Notes: generated by a model not told the origin, from the sequence alone. 64,000 bases of DNA from Acidobacteriota bacterium (GCA_020439745.1 JAGQSC010000036.1:62001-126000); one strand, 5' to 3'. Positions 1 through 10,218 are shown, numbered from the stretch's first letter. Numbers and translations are program-made.

Positions 1-462
1 CGTATCGTACAGTGACCGAATGAGGGTGCGCATTTGAAACGGGTAATCCGCACCATCCAGGCGAATGTCTCCATAGCTTGGGTAGTCTACAGCTACAAAA
101 ACCAGGTCGGTTGGATGGCCCACGAGCTCCACAGCAGATCGTCCACGAGTCAAACCGCCGAGAAGGACCACCAAAGGCATTGAATCGCCGTCCCTGTTAC
201 GTGGAGACCTAATCGCAATCCGAACCACCAAGCCACTTGTTGACTGGATCTTTAGATAACGAGTTTCCGAAGTTTCCGCCCGCAAAGGTGGCCGATCCTC
301 ATAAACCTCTTTGATCACACCCCGACGCGTTTGCACGTACGACGAGAAATTGCCGCCCCACAAGCCGAATGGTGTTAGGAGTAAGTACAGAGCGATTGGG
401 GTAAACAGCAGGACACATGCTAGAACCACCCAAAACCGGCGGCGTTTGAAGACACCCATCAT
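1..462 (-). CDS. Alpha/beta hydrolase-like membrane-anchored protein, 5' part only
   Basis: The reading frame is open for 154 codons from ATG at 462 to the window edge, so the C-terminal part is missing. Residues 1-35 are a basic start followed by a hydrophobic stretch, either an uncleaved anchor or a signal peptide. The segment PLVVLLGGLTRG followed by VFVAVDYPSYGD fits the beta-strand, oxyanion-loop and second-strand pattern of alpha/beta hydrolases such as dienelactone hydrolase-type esterases. The catalytic Ser, Asp and His would lie outside the window, so activity cannot be judged. A second ATG at 459 is an alternative start; neither has a strong ribosome site. The gene runs in the same direction as the TRAP genes, which lie upstream of it. 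Confidence 0.6.
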   Translation of the reverse strand, partial: MMGVFKRRRFWVVLACVLLFTPIALYLLLTPFGLWGGNFSSYVQTRRGVIKEVYEDRPPLRAETSETRYLKIQSTSGLVVRIAIRSPRNRDGDSMPLVVLLGGLTRGRSAVELVGHPTDLVFVAVDYPSYGDIRLDGADYPFQMRTLIRSLYDT

Positions 463-511
463 AGATACAACCTTGGATTCGATTGTCGCACAGGGCGCGA
501 GCCGATAAGGG

Positions 512-1828
512 TTAGATCATGACTGTGACAAGCTCTGGGAACAAGATAATAACCCACAAACCAATTGCTTGGATGGCAATAAATGGGACCGCACCTTTAT
601 AGATATCGGTTGTTTTAACTTCTGCAGGGGCAACGCCTCGCAAGTAAAACAACGCAAACCCAAAGGGCGGCGTGAGAAACGAGGTTTGTAGGTTCATACC
701 GATCATCACCCCAAACCACACCATGTCGATACCTAGCGCTCTGGCTGCAGGCGCTAACAGAGGGAGGATGATGAAGGCAATCTCAAAAAAGTCGATAAAG
801 AACCCGAGTAGAAAGATCACCAGGTTTGCCACGACTAGGAGCCCAATCTTGCCACCTGGCAGATTGGTAAGGATATCTTGAATCCATATGTCTCCAAAAA
901 GGCCGCGAAAAACCAATGCAAAGGCAGTAGATCCGATCAGCAAGAACATCACCATCGACGTGAGCCGTGTGGTTTGATCCAATGAGTTCGTTAGCGTCTT
1001 TTTGTTTAGGCGTCGATTCAATAGCGCCAAGACCATGGCCCCAACCGCGCCCAAGGCACCTGCCTCAGTAGGCGTGGCAACACCGGCAAAAATACTGCCC
1101 AGCACCAATAAGATGAGCAGGAAGGGCGGCATCAGGACAAACAAGACGCGCTTGAACAATTGAAATCCTCTCGTTTTTCTTGCTTCAGGGGGTAGCGCAG
1201 GCATGGCGTCCGGTTTCAACCAAGCCACCAATATGGCAAACACAGCATACATACCGGCCAGCATCAGGCCTGGAACCAGGGCTCCACGAAAGAGATCGCC
1301 CACCGATATGCCCATCTGATCGGCCAACACCACCAAAACGACGCTGGGGGGAATGATTTGGCCTAAGGTTCCCGAAGCCGTGATCAGACCAGCGGAAAGT
1401 GTCTTTGAATAACCGTACTTCAACATCACAGGAAGTGAGATCATACCCATGGCAACCACACTGGCTCCCACCACGCCCGTGGCAGCGGCCAGCATGGCAC
1501 CCACCACGACCACGGCCAATCCCAAGCCGCCGCGCAGGCTACCAAACAACTCACCGACCGTTTTCAACAGGTCTTCGGCCAGTCGTGACTTTTCAAGCAC
1601 CGTACCCATGAATATGAAAAAGGGCACGGCTAAGAGTACGGTATTTGACATGATTCCCAACGTTCGGTCGGACATGGCGAACATCAAGTGCCAATCAAAG
1701 TAACCCAAAGCTATGCCGATTGCTGCGAAGATGAGTGCGGTGCCTCCAAGCGCAAAAGCGACCGGAAAACCACTGAATATGAGGATGAACGCCACGACAA
1801 ACATGAGTGGCCCCAGTGGATTATGCAT
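512..1828 (-). CDS. dctM: TRAP transporter large permease (DctM family)
   Basis: This 438-residue, very hydrophobic protein is the large membrane subunit of a tripartite ATP-independent periplasmic transporter, which imports organic acids using an ion gradient. The start (MHNPLGPLMF, then a conserved GFPVAFALGG segment), about 12 predicted membrane spans and the family-typical length of 425-440 residues support the call. Glycine-rich segments such as ATGVVGASVVAMGMISLP and TPTEAGALGA are typical of DctM. It overlaps the 3' end of the small-subunit gene by 8 bp, so the two are probably translated together. The substrate cannot be read from the membrane subunits. Confidence 0.93.
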   Translation of the reverse strand: MHNPLGPLMFVVAFILIFSGFPVAFALGGTALIFAAIGIALGYFDWHLMFAMSDRTLGIMSNTVLLAVPFFIFMGTVLEKSRLAEDLLKTVGELFGSLRGGLGLAVVVVGAMLAAATGVVGASVVAMGMISLPVMLKYGYSKTLSAGLITASGTLGQIIPPSVVLVVLADQMGISVGDLFRGALVPGLMLAGMYAVFAILVAWLKPDAMPALPPEARKTRGFQLFKRVLFVLMPPFLLILLVLGSIFAGVATPTEAGALGAVGAMVLALLNRRLNKKTLTNSLDQTTRLTSMVMFLLIGSTAFALVFRGLFGDIWIQDILTNLPGGKIGLLVVANLVIFLLGFFIDFFEIAFIILPLLAPAARALGIDMVWFGVMIGMNLQTSFLTPPFGFALFYLRGVAPAEVKTTDIYKGAVPFIAIQAIGLWVIILFPELVTVMI

Positions 1829-2327
1829 CCTTGTCCCTCAGTTTTCGGATGAGTTTGAGGACATTCGAAAACCCTTGAAGAATGAGCAACACAAAGGCCA
1901 GTGGCACCAGTGTCTTGATGGGATAACGAGGGAGTCCGCCCGGGTCGTTGGACTGTTCCCATTCTGCCCACGACGCATATGCAGCTGGAACCGTCACCCA
2001 GATCATCAAGACACAAAAAGGCATCAGAAAGGCCAGGGTACCTACCAGGTCCAACCACATTTTCGTGCGCTCGGAAAATCGACTGTAAATCACGTCTACG
2101 CGCACATGTTCATCCATTTTCAAAGTGTAGGCACCGCCCAATAGAAAAATGGCTGAGAACAAATACCACTGAAGTTCTATATACAAATTGGAACTGAGAT
2201 GCATACCGAGAGAACGACCCAGGTAGCGAGCGATGGCATTAAAAGCGCCAAATAACACCATGGCCAAAGTCAGCCATGATGTGGTGCGACCAATTTTTTC
2301 GGTGCATGTGTCGATGGATAATCGCAT
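1821..2327 (-). CDS. dctQ: TRAP transporter small permease (DctQ family)
   Basis: A 168-residue protein with four predicted membrane segments, the expected size and topology of the DctQ small subunit. The segment ELQWYLFSAIFLLGGAYTLK, followed by EHVRVDVIYSRFSER, matches the conserved core of the family (membrane helix, then a charged VDV loop). It precedes and overlaps dctM, the standard order. The third component, the periplasmic binding protein DctP, is not next to the pair: the upstream gene encodes an unrelated secreted protein. Either DctP lies elsewhere, or the pair works with a distant partner. Confidence 0.9.
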   Translation of the reverse strand: MRLSIDTCTEKIGRTTSWLTLAMVLFGAFNAIARYLGRSLGMHLSSNLYIELQWYLFSAIFLLGGAYTLKMDEHVRVDVIYSRFSERTKMWLDLVGTLAFLMPFCVLMIWVTVPAAYASWAEWEQSNDPGGLPRYPIKTLVPLAFVLLILQGFSNVLKLIRKLRDKDA

Positions 2328-2433
2328 GATTGGATACGTCGTTTTCCGGGCATCCTAGCATGAACCGACATACCCAATGCAAGAAAGCCCCACCGACCTG
2401 AAGCCGATGAGGCAGGATTCGAGGCGATGTCTT

Positions 2434-3264
2434 TTAGAGCGTGGCGTAGATGATGCGTGCACCGTGGAAGGATGTATTGCCAAATCCGGAAATCTCAACA
2501 AACAGCATTTCGTTGAAGTTGTCGACCGTATGGTTGGCCGGCGTGCCCTGCACCTGCCATCGACCTTCCTGGGTCAGGTTGGTAGATGACGCGGTTGTCA
2601 GTTTTTCCACTTGACCGTCAAAAGAGGTCTCGGCAATCAAATGGCCATGAACGCCCGTGTAGGCCTTACCTTCGTCACGGACATCCAATTCAAAACCCAG
2701 AATCAAGGCGTTATCGGGAAGCTGGAGCGGTGCGTACAACTCAAAGTTTGCATCCCACATGTCATATACTTCGGTCGCGGTGCGATTGAAAGCGGTGCTG
2801 GCGCTTTTGACTTGAAAGCTTGCCGCAGGAAGAACGGTGGCTTGGAGGGGAATAAACCCGAAAACCGTACCATTCAGACCTTCAAGGCGAGCGGTTTGAC
2901 GGTCAATGGCTCGATAGGCAACGCCCAGCCAAGCACCGGATACTCCGATTGCGCCATCGAACAAATCGGCGTTGTAGGAAGGGGGAATGGTGAGGTCTCG
3001 TGGCGACATAAGCGATTGAAAAGAGGTGTCATGCGATTCGGTGTTGCGCAGAATAAGGTCGTCGTAAGGTGAGCTGAAATCGATGATGAAGGTGGCCACC
3101 CGTGTGTCTTGGGCCGCGACAACCAAGTACTTGCCGACCGAGCGGTTCAGTTCTATTTGGTTGGTGATGAATGTGGCGTTTGCCGCCAGTTGGTATCGTG
3201 CGTTGTTGGCATGGCCCAGTGTGGCCAGCAAAAGGATCGAAGTGAAGAAGACGATGTTTTTCAT
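2434..3264 (-). CDS. Secreted protein of unknown function
   Basis: I do not recognise a family. The 276-residue product starts at ATG 3264 (MKNIVFFTSILL), preceded by an AAGGAG ribosome site 6 bp away; longer in-frame starts lack one. A signal peptide with a likely cleavage after GHA is followed by a beta-rich, mostly hydrophilic body with few charged clusters and no cysteine-rich or metal motif. The C-terminal half (from about residue 165) has alternating hydrophobic residues and ends NTSFHGARIIYATL, consistent with a beta-sandwich such as an extracellular or surface protein. It stands alone between the TRAP genes and the ATP-grasp gene, with gaps of roughly 100 bp on both sides. Confidence 0.7.
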   Translation of the reverse strand: MKNIVFFTSILLLATLGHANNARYQLAANATFITNQIELNRSVGKYLVVAAQDTRVATFIIDFSSPYDDLILRNTESHDTSFQSLMSPRDLTIPPSYNADLFDGAIGVSGAWLGVAYRAIDRQTARLEGLNGTVFGFIPLQATVLPAASFQVKSASTAFNRTATEVYDMWDANFELYAPLQLPDNALILGFELDVRDEGKAYTGVHGHLIAETSFDGQVEKLTTASSTNLTQEGRWQVQGTPANHTVDNFNEMLFVEISGFGNTSFHGARIIYATL

Positions 3265-3389
3265 GGTGAACTCCTTGGTTTTTTCGTTCGTCAAAAGGGT
3301 TCGCGCCGTCTCGTCGAAAATGGGCCAAGCTTCGCCCCGTTGTGTGACCTAGAGCACGCAAAAAGGCCTATTCGCGATCAAGATGGACC

Positions 3390-4607
3390 CTAGCGAGTGG
3401 TCTGAATCCTGAAAAAAGCTTTCGTCTTGCTAAAGTCTTCCTTGCGTTGTTCTGGGGACGGGCTGCTTGCGATGAGGTGGCCTACGTCCTGGCCCAGGCC
3501 CAGTCTCTCTTGAATGACGTCACCAATGCCTACGTTTATTTTGAATGCCTTTACATGCGCCATGTTGCGTAGGGTATCTTGCCCTGATATCTGCGTTACA
3601 GTGCCTTCGCCTGGATGGAATACCTCTACGGATACATATCTCCGTTCCCTTTCTGGAAATGAGAAAGGCTCACCTAATTCAATGGCCACAAACGCCTCCC
3701 AGGGATCAAATCCATATGCATACTTAAGGGCGTCCATGATGTATCCCCCGGGCGGTCGCAAGGCAATTTCGCCAAAGATGGGGCCCTTGTCGGTCAAGTA
3801 GACCTCCAGGTGTGTCAATCCCCATTGAATCTTCAGGGCACTTACAACTGTTTTGTTGAGCGTCTGAATGGCGTTTACAGTGGTTTCGTCAAAGCAGGCT
3901 GGAACAAAATTTACTTGGCCTTTCGTCACATATTGCGTAATGTTGGTGAAGGCGATTTCGCCGTGCTGGATGAATGTCTCAATGCTGGCTTCCGGAAAAT
4001 CGATATACTGCTCGAGCAGGTTGCGGCCTCCGGGCCGCAAATCGAGCGAGCTTCCCTTGTCAATAAAGGCAATACCTCGGCTCCCGCTAGATTTACGCTT
4101 CTTCTTGACGACGGGTGATCCCAGGTAATCGAAGATTGCTTGTTCGCTAAGGGTCGTATATTCGGGCAGGAATCGAGTCATGGGCACATCGAAACGACTG
4201 AGGAACTGTTTCATGGAAAGTTTGTCCCGGCACCTTAGTGCAGTGGTCGCAAAGGAGCGTCGGGCCTGAAAAACTCGTCTGGCTATGGCTGCGGGGTGAA
4301 CGCCGTTCTCGGTTCCCGCAATGACGTGGCTGTAATTGCGTTGAGAAAACGGTGCCAGTGCTTTTCGGATGCTTACAGGTTTCTGGGGGAAAGGCATGAG
4401 CAGGTCAAGTCCTGCGGTAGTCACCTTTCTTCCCTTTTTCTCGCGCCATATATCGAACGCAATTCCGCGTTTTGACAACACTCGGACCAAATCGGGTCGT
4501 GGACCTACGACCAATACCCGCAAGTCGTTCAATTCCGTGCCTTTGCAGCGAGCATGGACAAGTCTATCACGGCTGCCATTCGATGAGATGATCCAGGTAT
4601 TGCTCAT
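3390..4607 (-). CDS. ATP-grasp domain protein (carboxylate-amine ligase type)
   Basis: The product (405 residues from ATG 4607; an in-frame ATG at 4679 would give 429) has the layout of ATP-grasp ligases. An N-terminal pre-grasp domain (VLVVGPRPDLVRVL) is followed by RDKLSMKQFLSRFDVP, the usual lead-in to the fold, an ATP-binding strand-loop PVVKKKRKSSGSRGI, and the metal/nucleotide segment GPIFGEIALRPPGGY. These enzymes activate a carboxylate as an acyl-phosphate and join it to an amine or thiol. The substrate is not predictable; members of this type make dipeptides or modified amino acids. It is divergent from the TPR gene, whose start lies only about 25 bp away, so at least one promoter must lie inside the other gene's 5' end. 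Neither start has a convincing ribosome site. Confidence 0.78.
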   Translation of the reverse strand: MSNTWIISSNGSRDRLVHARCKGTELNDLRVLVVGPRPDLVRVLSKRGIAFDIWREKKGRKVTTAGLDLLMPFPQKPVSIRKALAPFSQRNYSHVIAGTENGVHPAAIARRVFQARRSFATTALRCRDKLSMKQFLSRFDVPMTRFLPEYTTLSEQAIFDYLGSPVVKKKRKSSGSRGIAFIDKGSSLDLRPGGRNLLEQYIDFPEASIETFIQHGEIAFTNITQYVTKGQVNFVPACFDETTVNAIQTLNKTVVSALKIQWGLTHLEVYLTDKGPIFGEIALRPPGGYIMDALKYAYGFDPWEAFVAIELGEPFSFPERERRYVSVEVFHPGEGTVTQISGQDTLRNMAHVKAFKINVGIGDVIQERLGLGQDVGHLIASSPSPEQRKEDFSKTKAFFRIQTTR

Positions 4608-4631
4608 GATATGCTGCGTCAGGGAGGCAGT

Positions 4632-6170
4632 TTGCGCGAGATCGTCATGTTGCTGGTTGTGGCATTCGGGCTGGGTCAAAGCGACACCCTACCGCTCAAG
4701 GTAACGGGGTTGGTCCCGGTTCCAAAGCCTGATTTGACTCAATTCGAGCTCGTCGTACAGACCCAGCTAGGTCAAGTGGAGGCCGGACTTCAAGGTACCG
4801 ACGATCCGACCCAGTTGTCCTTGTATTTGGGTGAAGCTGGTCGTCACTATCATGCATACCAGTTAATGGCGTCTGCCAAGGCGTGTTACCAAAATGCGAT
4901 TTTGCTGGATCCCAACAATGCAAAGTGGGTTTACCTGTTGGCCAGCCTTTATCGGCAAGAAGGCCTGTTTGACCTGGCCCGGCATTATTTCGTGGAGTCG
5001 CTCCAATTGGCACCCGATTACACGTCTGCCTGGATCCAGTTGGGTGATATTTCCATGGAGCAAGGCAAGATAGATGATGCAGAGGCAGTCTTCAAACGTG
5101 CATTGGAGTTGGATCCTGAGGCCGTGGCCGCAGAGGTTGGATTAGGGCGTGTGGCCATGGAGCAAGATCGGCCGAAAGATGCCATTGCGTTATTTGAAAG
5201 AGCCCTTGCGCAAGTACCTCGTGCCGACCGACTCCATTACTTGATTGGCACTGCTTATCGCGCCATGGGTGATCGCGAACAGGCAAATCGTCATCTGGCT
5301 CAAGCTGGGCGCATTGGGGTTCGAACTCCGGATCCCGTTCTGGATGCGCTCAGAGAACTAGTGATCAGTGTGAGCGGTTACATGACCGAAGGTAAGAAAG
5401 CCTTTGGTGCGGGCGACTATGACTCGGCCATCCAATTCTTCACAAAAGTCATCGAAATCGACAACACCAATGCGGAAGCGCATGTGAATTTGGGAAGTGC
5501 CCTCACGCTCGCAAATCGCTCTGACGAAGCGTTCAAGGTGTTTCTGGCCGCAACCGAATTAAACAACCCGCCAGCTGAGCTCTTTTACAACCTCGGGTTT
5601 CTGTTTGCTCAGAAAGGGGATTTTTCCTCGGCGGAAAAACAGTTCAAAACCGTGTTGAACATGGAGCCTACAGACCAGGCAGCAGCTTTGTTGCTGGGTC
5701 AAGTTCTTGAAGCGCAGCAAAAAACCGATGAGGCCAAGTCCCATTACAGAATCCAAATGGAAGCATTTCCGACCAATTTGGATATCACGTTCAGGTTGGG
5801 GTTCTTACTGTTGCAAGACGATGATTTCGCAGGCTTCTCCCAACTCATTGCGTCACTTTCAGATGAATCACTGCGTACCCACATGGATCTGGCACATCTG
5901 GCTGCCCGTTTTTGGGCCACCAGTCCAGATGAATCGCTGAGAGACGGGGCACGTGCCGTCGCCACGATGCGATGGGTATTGACCCAAAGTCAGGCACCTA
6001 AGGCATTGGAATCCATGGCACTTGCTTGCGCCGTAACGGGAGAATGTGATCTGGCTATTATTTGGATTAAGAAGGCGATTGCTGCCGTAGATGAGCAAGA
6101 TCCGCTCAGTCAACGATTTCGCCTAGTGCTCCGTCAGTTCCAAGCTACTAATTGTCAGCAAGGCGGTTAA
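4632..6170 (+). CDS. Exported TPR-repeat protein
   Basis: The protein is about 512 residues from the in-frame TTG at 4632, which has GGAGG 4 bp upstream; ATG at 4611 or 4647 are alternatives. A hydrophobic N-terminus (IVMLLVVAFGLGQS) suggests a signal peptide. The body has at least nine tetratricopeptide repeats, with clear units such as AKWVYLLASLYRQEGLFDLA and TSAWIQLGDISMEQGKIDDA and the repeated LDP/LELDP turns between helices. TPRs mediate protein-protein contacts; no catalytic domain is present. The partner is unknown. The gene is divergent from the ATP-grasp gene and convergent with the hemolysin III gene, so its function is not suggested by an operon. Confidence 0.85.
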   Translation: MREIVMLLVVAFGLGQSDTLPLKVTGLVPVPKPDLTQFELVVQTQLGQVEAGLQGTDDPTQLSLYLGEAGRHYHAYQLMASAKACYQNAILLDPNNAKWVYLLASLYRQEGLFDLARHYFVESLQLAPDYTSAWIQLGDISMEQGKIDDAEAVFKRALELDPEAVAAEVGLGRVAMEQDRPKDAIALFERALAQVPRADRLHYLIGTAYRAMGDREQANRHLAQAGRIGVRTPDPVLDALRELVISVSGYMTEGKKAFGAGDYDSAIQFFTKVIEIDNTNAEAHVNLGSALTLANRSDEAFKVFLAATELNNPPAELFYNLGFLFAQKGDFSSAEKQFKTVLNMEPTDQAAALLLGQVLEAQQKTDEAKSHYRIQMEAFPTNLDITFRLGFLLLQDDDFAGFSQLIASLSDESLRTHMDLAHLAARFWATSPDESLRDGARAVATMRWVLTQSQAPKALESMALACAVTGECDLAIIWIKKAIAAVDEQDPLSQRFRLVLRQFQATNCQQGG

Positions 6171-6180
6171 TCAGGACAAC

Positions 6181-6825
6181 TTAATTGGGAACCACATAGC
6201 GCAGGATCATAAAGAAATGCAAAACGCTTCCAAGCAAGACGAAACTGTGCCAAATGGCGTGGTTAAAGCGGAGTCTGCGCCAGACATAGAAAAAGACGCC
6301 AAGCGTATAGGCCAGCCCACCAGCGAACATCCACACCAAGCCGCCGGTGCCTACTGTTTTGTACAGTGGGAAGATGGCCGCAACGCCTGCCCAGCCCATA
6401 ACCACATAGAGAACCGTAGAGAATTTAGAATTGCGAGCCCCAATCACGGATTTAACAGCGATGCCACATACCGCACAGGCCCAAATCACCCCAAACATGA
6501 TCCAGCCACCGTGCTGGCGCAGGGGTCCTAGAGCCAGGGGCGTATAAGTGCCCGCGATCAGTAAATAGATCGCTGCATGGTCAAGGGTTCTCAAAACCCG
6601 CTTGGCAACGGGATGTGTAATTGCGTGGTACAAAGTTGAAGCCGTGTACAGTAAGATCAAGGTGGTCGAAAAAATACTACAACTTACGATATGCCAGGCA
6701 TTTCCATTTAAGCTGGCGAATGCTGTGAGTACACCGAGTCCTGCGATGGAAAGAACAATGCCCAGCCCGTGAATGACGCTATTGGCGATTTCTTCACCCA
6801 GTGTTTCTTTCTGAACAGCGCCCAT
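6181..6825 (-). CDS. Hemolysin III / PAQR-family membrane protein
   Basis: A 214-residue integral membrane protein with seven predicted spans. It carries the family's conserved metal-site pattern: STLYHAITHP in an early helix, DHAAIYLLIAGTYTPL in the middle, and HAIWHSFVLLGSVLHFF near the C-terminus. These histidines and the aspartate form the zinc site of the PAQR superfamily. Bacterial members (YqfA, hemolysin III) were named from a haemolytic homologue, but most appear to be housekeeping proteins affecting membrane lipid balance. It lies 38 bp downstream of trpA on the same strand and may be read from the trp transcript. Confidence 0.92.
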   Translation of the reverse strand: MGAVQKETLGEEIANSVIHGLGIVLSIAGLGVLTAFASLNGNAWHIVSCSIFSTTLILLYTASTLYHAITHPVAKRVLRTLDHAAIYLLIAGTYTPLALGPLRQHGGWIMFGVIWACAVCGIAVKSVIGARNSKFSTVLYVVMGWAGVAAIFPLYKTVGTGGLVWMFAGGLAYTLGVFFYVWRRLRFNHAIWHSFVLLGSVLHFFMILRYVVPN

Positions 6826-6863
6826 ACAAAAGTATGTCGCATCGCGGCATAATCGTCAAGATG

Positions 6864-7658
6864 TCAGGTCGCCTCCACCATGGATTGCGTGAATGCCCGT
6901 AAGGCTGTAAGCGTGGATTCTCCCAGCCAGGGATCCAATTGAGCCACAATGGCTGAGCCAGATATGGCGCCTGACGCACCTGAGGCGATGGCCATTTTTA
7001 CTGCGTTCGGGTTACTGATACCAAAACCCATTAAGCTGGGTGCCGCGTTGCGGTGGCGTAGCGCATGGAGTAGGTCCGTGTGTCGCAGTTCAATGGATTG
7101 GCGTGCCCCAGTGACGCCGAATCTGGTGACTACATAGGTGTAGCCACTACCCAGCTCGGCAATGATGTCTAATTGCTGATGGGTGGCATTGATGGGTGCG
7201 ATCATGACGGGATCAATACCAGCGGTACGAGCAGCTCGCACATAAGGTCCGGCTTCCAGGCTTGGGACATCCGCCATCAAAATGGAATCCACACCAGCGT
7301 CGGCGGCTCGCAAATAGAAAGACTCAATCCCAGTGCCGGCGGCTAGATTGGCATAGGTCAACAGTCCAATGGGGATGTGCTGGTTCCGTGCTCGTATTCG
7401 GGCCAACAGGGACCAACAGATTTCTGGAGTTGTCCCAGCACGTAGGGCGCGTTGAGCCGATGCCTGAATGACTGGACCATCGGCGATCGGATCAGAGAAG
7501 GGAATCCCTAATTCCAAAGCGTCGGCACCACCGTCGATGAGCGCTTGTACGACGTTGAGGCTGTCGTCGGGGCTAGGGTCACCGAGCACCGTGAAGGGAA
7601 CGAATGCGCCGCGTCCTTGCGACTTGAGTTGGTCAAACATTTGTTGATATCGATTCAT
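6864..7658 (-). CDS. trpA: Tryptophan synthase alpha chain
   Basis: TrpA cleaves indole-3-glycerol phosphate to indole and glyceraldehyde 3-phosphate; indole passes through a tunnel to TrpB. The 264-residue product has [16 protein letters not shown] near the start, [21 protein letters not shown] with the catalytic Glu and Asp, and the phosphate-binding GFGISNP and GAISGSAIV loops. I place the start at ATG 7658, which has AGGAG 7 bp upstream and overlaps the trpB stop as ATGA; the frame is open further upstream, but those starts lie deep inside trpB. It is the last biosynthetic gene of the operon. Confidence 0.96.
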   Translation of the reverse strand: MNRYQQMFDQLKSQGRGAFVPFTVLGDPSPDDSLNVVQALIDGGADALELGIPFSDPIADGPVIQASAQRALRAGTTPEICWSLLARIRARNQHIPIGLLTYANLAAGTGIESFYLRAADAGVDSILMADVPSLEAGPYVRAARTAGIDPVMIAPINATHQQLDIIAELGSGYTYVVTRFGVTGARQSIELRHTDLLHALRHRNAAPSLMGFGISNPNAVKMAIASGASGAISGSAIVAQLDPWLGESTLTALRAFTQSMVEAT

Positions 7659-8830
7659 GGATTGGCTCCTGTTTGATGCGCTCGTACGGTAGCTAGATCC
7701 TTGTCGCCGCGACCTGAAAGATTGACCACGATACATTGATCCCCTGCCTGGGCCATTTTCAAGGCATGGGCTAAGGCGTGCGAGGATTCCAGCGCTGGGA
7801 TAATCCCTTCACTTCGGCTGAGCAAATGGAGCGCTGCCAAGGCTTCTTCGTCGGTAACGCCCACGTATTGCGCGCGTCCGATTTCCTGCAAATAGGCGTG
7901 TTCGGGTCCTATCCCCGGATAATCCAGACCTGCAGAAATGCTGTGGCTTTCTTTGATCTGGCCATGTGCATCCTGTAGCACGAGTGTGTGGGCGCCATGC
8001 AGGACGCCTGGATGGCCCTTGATCAGCGTTGCACCGTGTTTTTCGGTGTGCAATCCCTCTCCGGCGGGTTCCGCACCTATCAGTCTTACCGCTTCGTCGG
8101 GAACAAAGTCTGTAAAGATGCCAATGGCGTTGGAGCCACCGCCCACACACGCTACCACTGCGTCAGGAAGTCGACCGTGCTGCTGCAGTATCTGATGCCG
8201 AGCTTCAGTGCCAATCACCCTCTGAAATTGACGTACCATGAGCGGGAAGGGGTGTGGCCCTGCCACGGTGCCCAACATGTAGTGGGTGTCGTGGAAACTC
8301 CCTGCCCAATCGCGGAGGGCTTCGTTGATGGCATCTTTCAGGGTGGCTGACCCGCTATGCACAGGCACTACGCGTGCACCGAGCAACTCCATGCGAAACA
8401 CGTTCGGTTGTTGGCGCGCCACATCCACGGCACCCATGTAGACGACGGTCTCCATTTGAAGTAGTGCACCGATCAAGGCGGTCGCCACGCCGTGTTGACC
8501 GGCCCCAGTCTCAGCGATGAGCCTGGTTTTGCCCATTCGTTTCGCCAAAAGTCCTTGGCCCAGAACTTGATTAGTCTTGTGGGCCCCGCCATGGACCAGG
8601 TCTTCGCGCTTCAAATAGAGGGTGGATCCGGTATTTTTGCCCAGATTGCGGCAACGGTAAAGCGGCGTGGGTCGGCCGGCGTAATGTGTGAGGAGATGTT
8701 GCAGCTCTTCCACAAAATGGGGGTCTTGTTCTGCCTCAAGAAAGGCCGACTCCAGTTGTTCCAGGGCTGGCACAAGGATTTCTGGCACATACACGCCACC
8801 AAAGCGGCCAAAGTAGCCTGTTTGTTTCAT
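7655..8830 (-). CDS. trpB: Tryptophan synthase beta chain
   Basis: TrpB condenses indole with L-serine to L-tryptophan using PLP. The 391-residue product (family usual about 395-400) begins with the conserved [15 protein letters not shown]. It contains [16 protein letters not shown], whose Lys forms the PLP Schiff base, [13 protein letters not shown] around the catalytic Glu, and the glycine-rich phosphate-cup motif GGGSNAIG. It is the TrpB1 type that pairs with TrpA. Both junctions are ATGA overlaps, with trpCF upstream and trpA downstream, so the subunits are probably made in equal amounts by translational coupling. Confidence 0.97.
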   Translation of the reverse strand: MKQTGYFGRFGGVYVPEILVPALEQLESAFLEAEQDPHFVEELQHLLTHYAGRPTPLYRCRNLGKNTGSTLYLKREDLVHGGAHKTNQVLGQGLLAKRMGKTRLIAETGAGQHGVATALIGALLQMETVVYMGAVDVARQQPNVFRMELLGARVVPVHSGSATLKDAINEALRDWAGSFHDTHYMLGTVAGPHPFPLMVRQFQRVIGTEARHQILQQHGRLPDAVVACVGGGSNAIGIFTDFVPDEAVRLIGAEPAGEGLHTEKHGATLIKGHPGVLHGAHTLVLQDAHGQIKESHSISAGLDYPGIGPEHAYLQEIGRAQYVGVTDEEALAALHLLSRSEGIIPALESSHALAHALKMAQAGDQCIVVNLSGRGDKDLATVRAHQTGANP

Positions 8831-10218
8831 GATCTCCTCCGTTTTCCGCGTCCGCGGCGTGCACCAAAGAACTGCTTAAGCAGATCGCCATCCTTGTGGC
8901 CGGGCTTGGTCTCGACGCCCGAATTCACATCCAAGGCCCATGTACCTAGGATGTCCGCCGCCGCCGCGTTTTCTGGTTTTAGACCACCCGCAACGATGAG
9001 GTGGTTTTTGCTTTTCAAGCCTACCAATACGTCCCAGTCAAAAGTGATACCGGTACCGCCTAACTTCAGCTTGGATTTTGGGTCGCACACCAATTTGTCG
9101 ACGGGTTCGGGACAGGTGCTCGGCGGCGCTTCTCCGTCCGGCACCCACCGCGACCATATAGCTGTGGTGGTTGGTAACTGGGCGTAAATGCGTTGGATGG
9201 CCCACTGGTCGTAATTGCCATGAAGCTGAACCGCGTCAAGGGACAGTTGGTTCGCAATGCTAGCCACCTCATCGGGTGAATGATCTACAAACACACCGGC
9301 CCAAAGCAGTTTGGGCTCTGCAGAGCAGATTTTTTGTGCTTGCAGAACCGACACGGCTCGAGGTGAGCCCGAATAGAAGATGACACCGCCCCAGCATGCC
9401 CCTGAGTTGTAGGCCAATCGCGCCGCTTCTGGGTTCGTGAGCCCGCAGACTTTCGTTCGACCGAATATGAGTTCTCTTACGGCTTGGTCGAGATCTGGTC
9501 GGGCCATGAGCGAACTGCCCACCAGAAAGCCATCTACCTTGTCTCGGAAAAGAATGATGTCCTTGTGATCATGAATGCCTGATTCACAAACGACCAGGCG
9601 ATCGGGTTCGACCAGTTGCGCAAGACGTTTGGTGTTTTGCATATCGACTTTTAGCGTTGCCAAGTTGCGGTTATTGATACCGATAATGGCTGCGCCCAAT
9701 TGATGTGCGCGTTCCAATTCGTCCTGATCGTGAACTTCAGTCAATACATCCATGTTCAGTTCGTTAGCGATGCGGGCACAATTGGCATAGACCGCGTCAT
9801 CAAGGACGGACAACATGAGCAGTATGGCATCGGCACCATGCCACCGGGCCTCCACCACTTGATACGGGTCAACCACGAAGTCTTTACACAAAACTGGCTG
9901 CGTGACTTGATTGCGAATACCACTGATATATTCCAGACGTCCCCCAAAAAACGGTTCGTCGGTGATCACCGATATGGCATCTGCGAACGGGGCATAGGCT
10001 GATGCGATCTCGTCCAAATTGAACTGAGGGCGAATGATGCCTTTGGAAGGGGAGCCCTTTTTGCATTCCAGTATGAACGAGGTGTGTTCGCGTCGAAGGG
10101 CGGCTTTTAGGCTACGATCGCTGGGGCCCAGACCCAAACGTAAGGTAGATTCGGGAATGAGTGATTGACGCGTGGCGACATCAACTCGCTTCCTGGCGAT
10201 GATATCAGCGAGTGCCAT
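8827..10218 (-). CDS. trpCF: Bifunctional indole-3-glycerol-phosphate synthase / phosphoribosylanthranilate isomerase
   Basis: Two TIM-barrel enzymes are fused in one 463-residue chain. The N-terminal half (about 1-255) is Trp[15 protein letters not shown] carries the catalytic Lys, [12 protein letters not shown] the second Lys and GINNRNL the phosphate region. The C-terminal half (about 256-450) is Trp[15 protein letters not shown] has the catalytic Cys, AVQLHGN follows, and the chain ends [13 protein letters not shown] with ALDVNSGVE. This is the domain order of the enterobacterial TrpC protein; most other bacteria encode separate trpC and trpF. A very basic tail ([12 protein letters not shown]) closes the protein. 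It overlaps trpD by 14 bp and trpB by ATGA. Confidence 0.97.
   Translation of the reverse strand: MALADIIARKRVDVATRQSLIPESTLRLGLGPSDRSLKAALRREHTSFILECKKGSPSKGIIRPQFNLDEIASAYAPFADAISVITDEPFFGGRLEYISGIRNQVTQPVLCKDFVVDPYQVVEARWHGADAILLMLSVLDDAVYANCARIANELNMDVLTEVHDQDELERAHQLGAAIIGINNRNLATLKVDMQNTKRLAQLVEPDRLVVCESGIHDHKDIILFRDKVDGFLVGSSLMARPDLDQAVRELIFGRTKVCGLTNPEAARLAYNSGACWGGVIFYSGSPRAVSVLQAQKICSAEPKLLWAGVFVDHSPDEVASIANQLSLDAVQLHGNYDQWAIQRIYAQLPTTTAIWSRWVPDGEAPPSTCPEPVDKLVCDPKSKLKLGGTGITFDWDVLVGLKSKNHLIVAGGLKPENAAAADILGTWALDVNSGVETKPGHKDGDLLKQFFGARRGRGKRRRS

Noticed and set aside
2434-3264. The secreted protein as the missing DctP
   Set aside because: Beta-rich, no solute-binding-protein motifs, and it lacks the conserved DctP segments.
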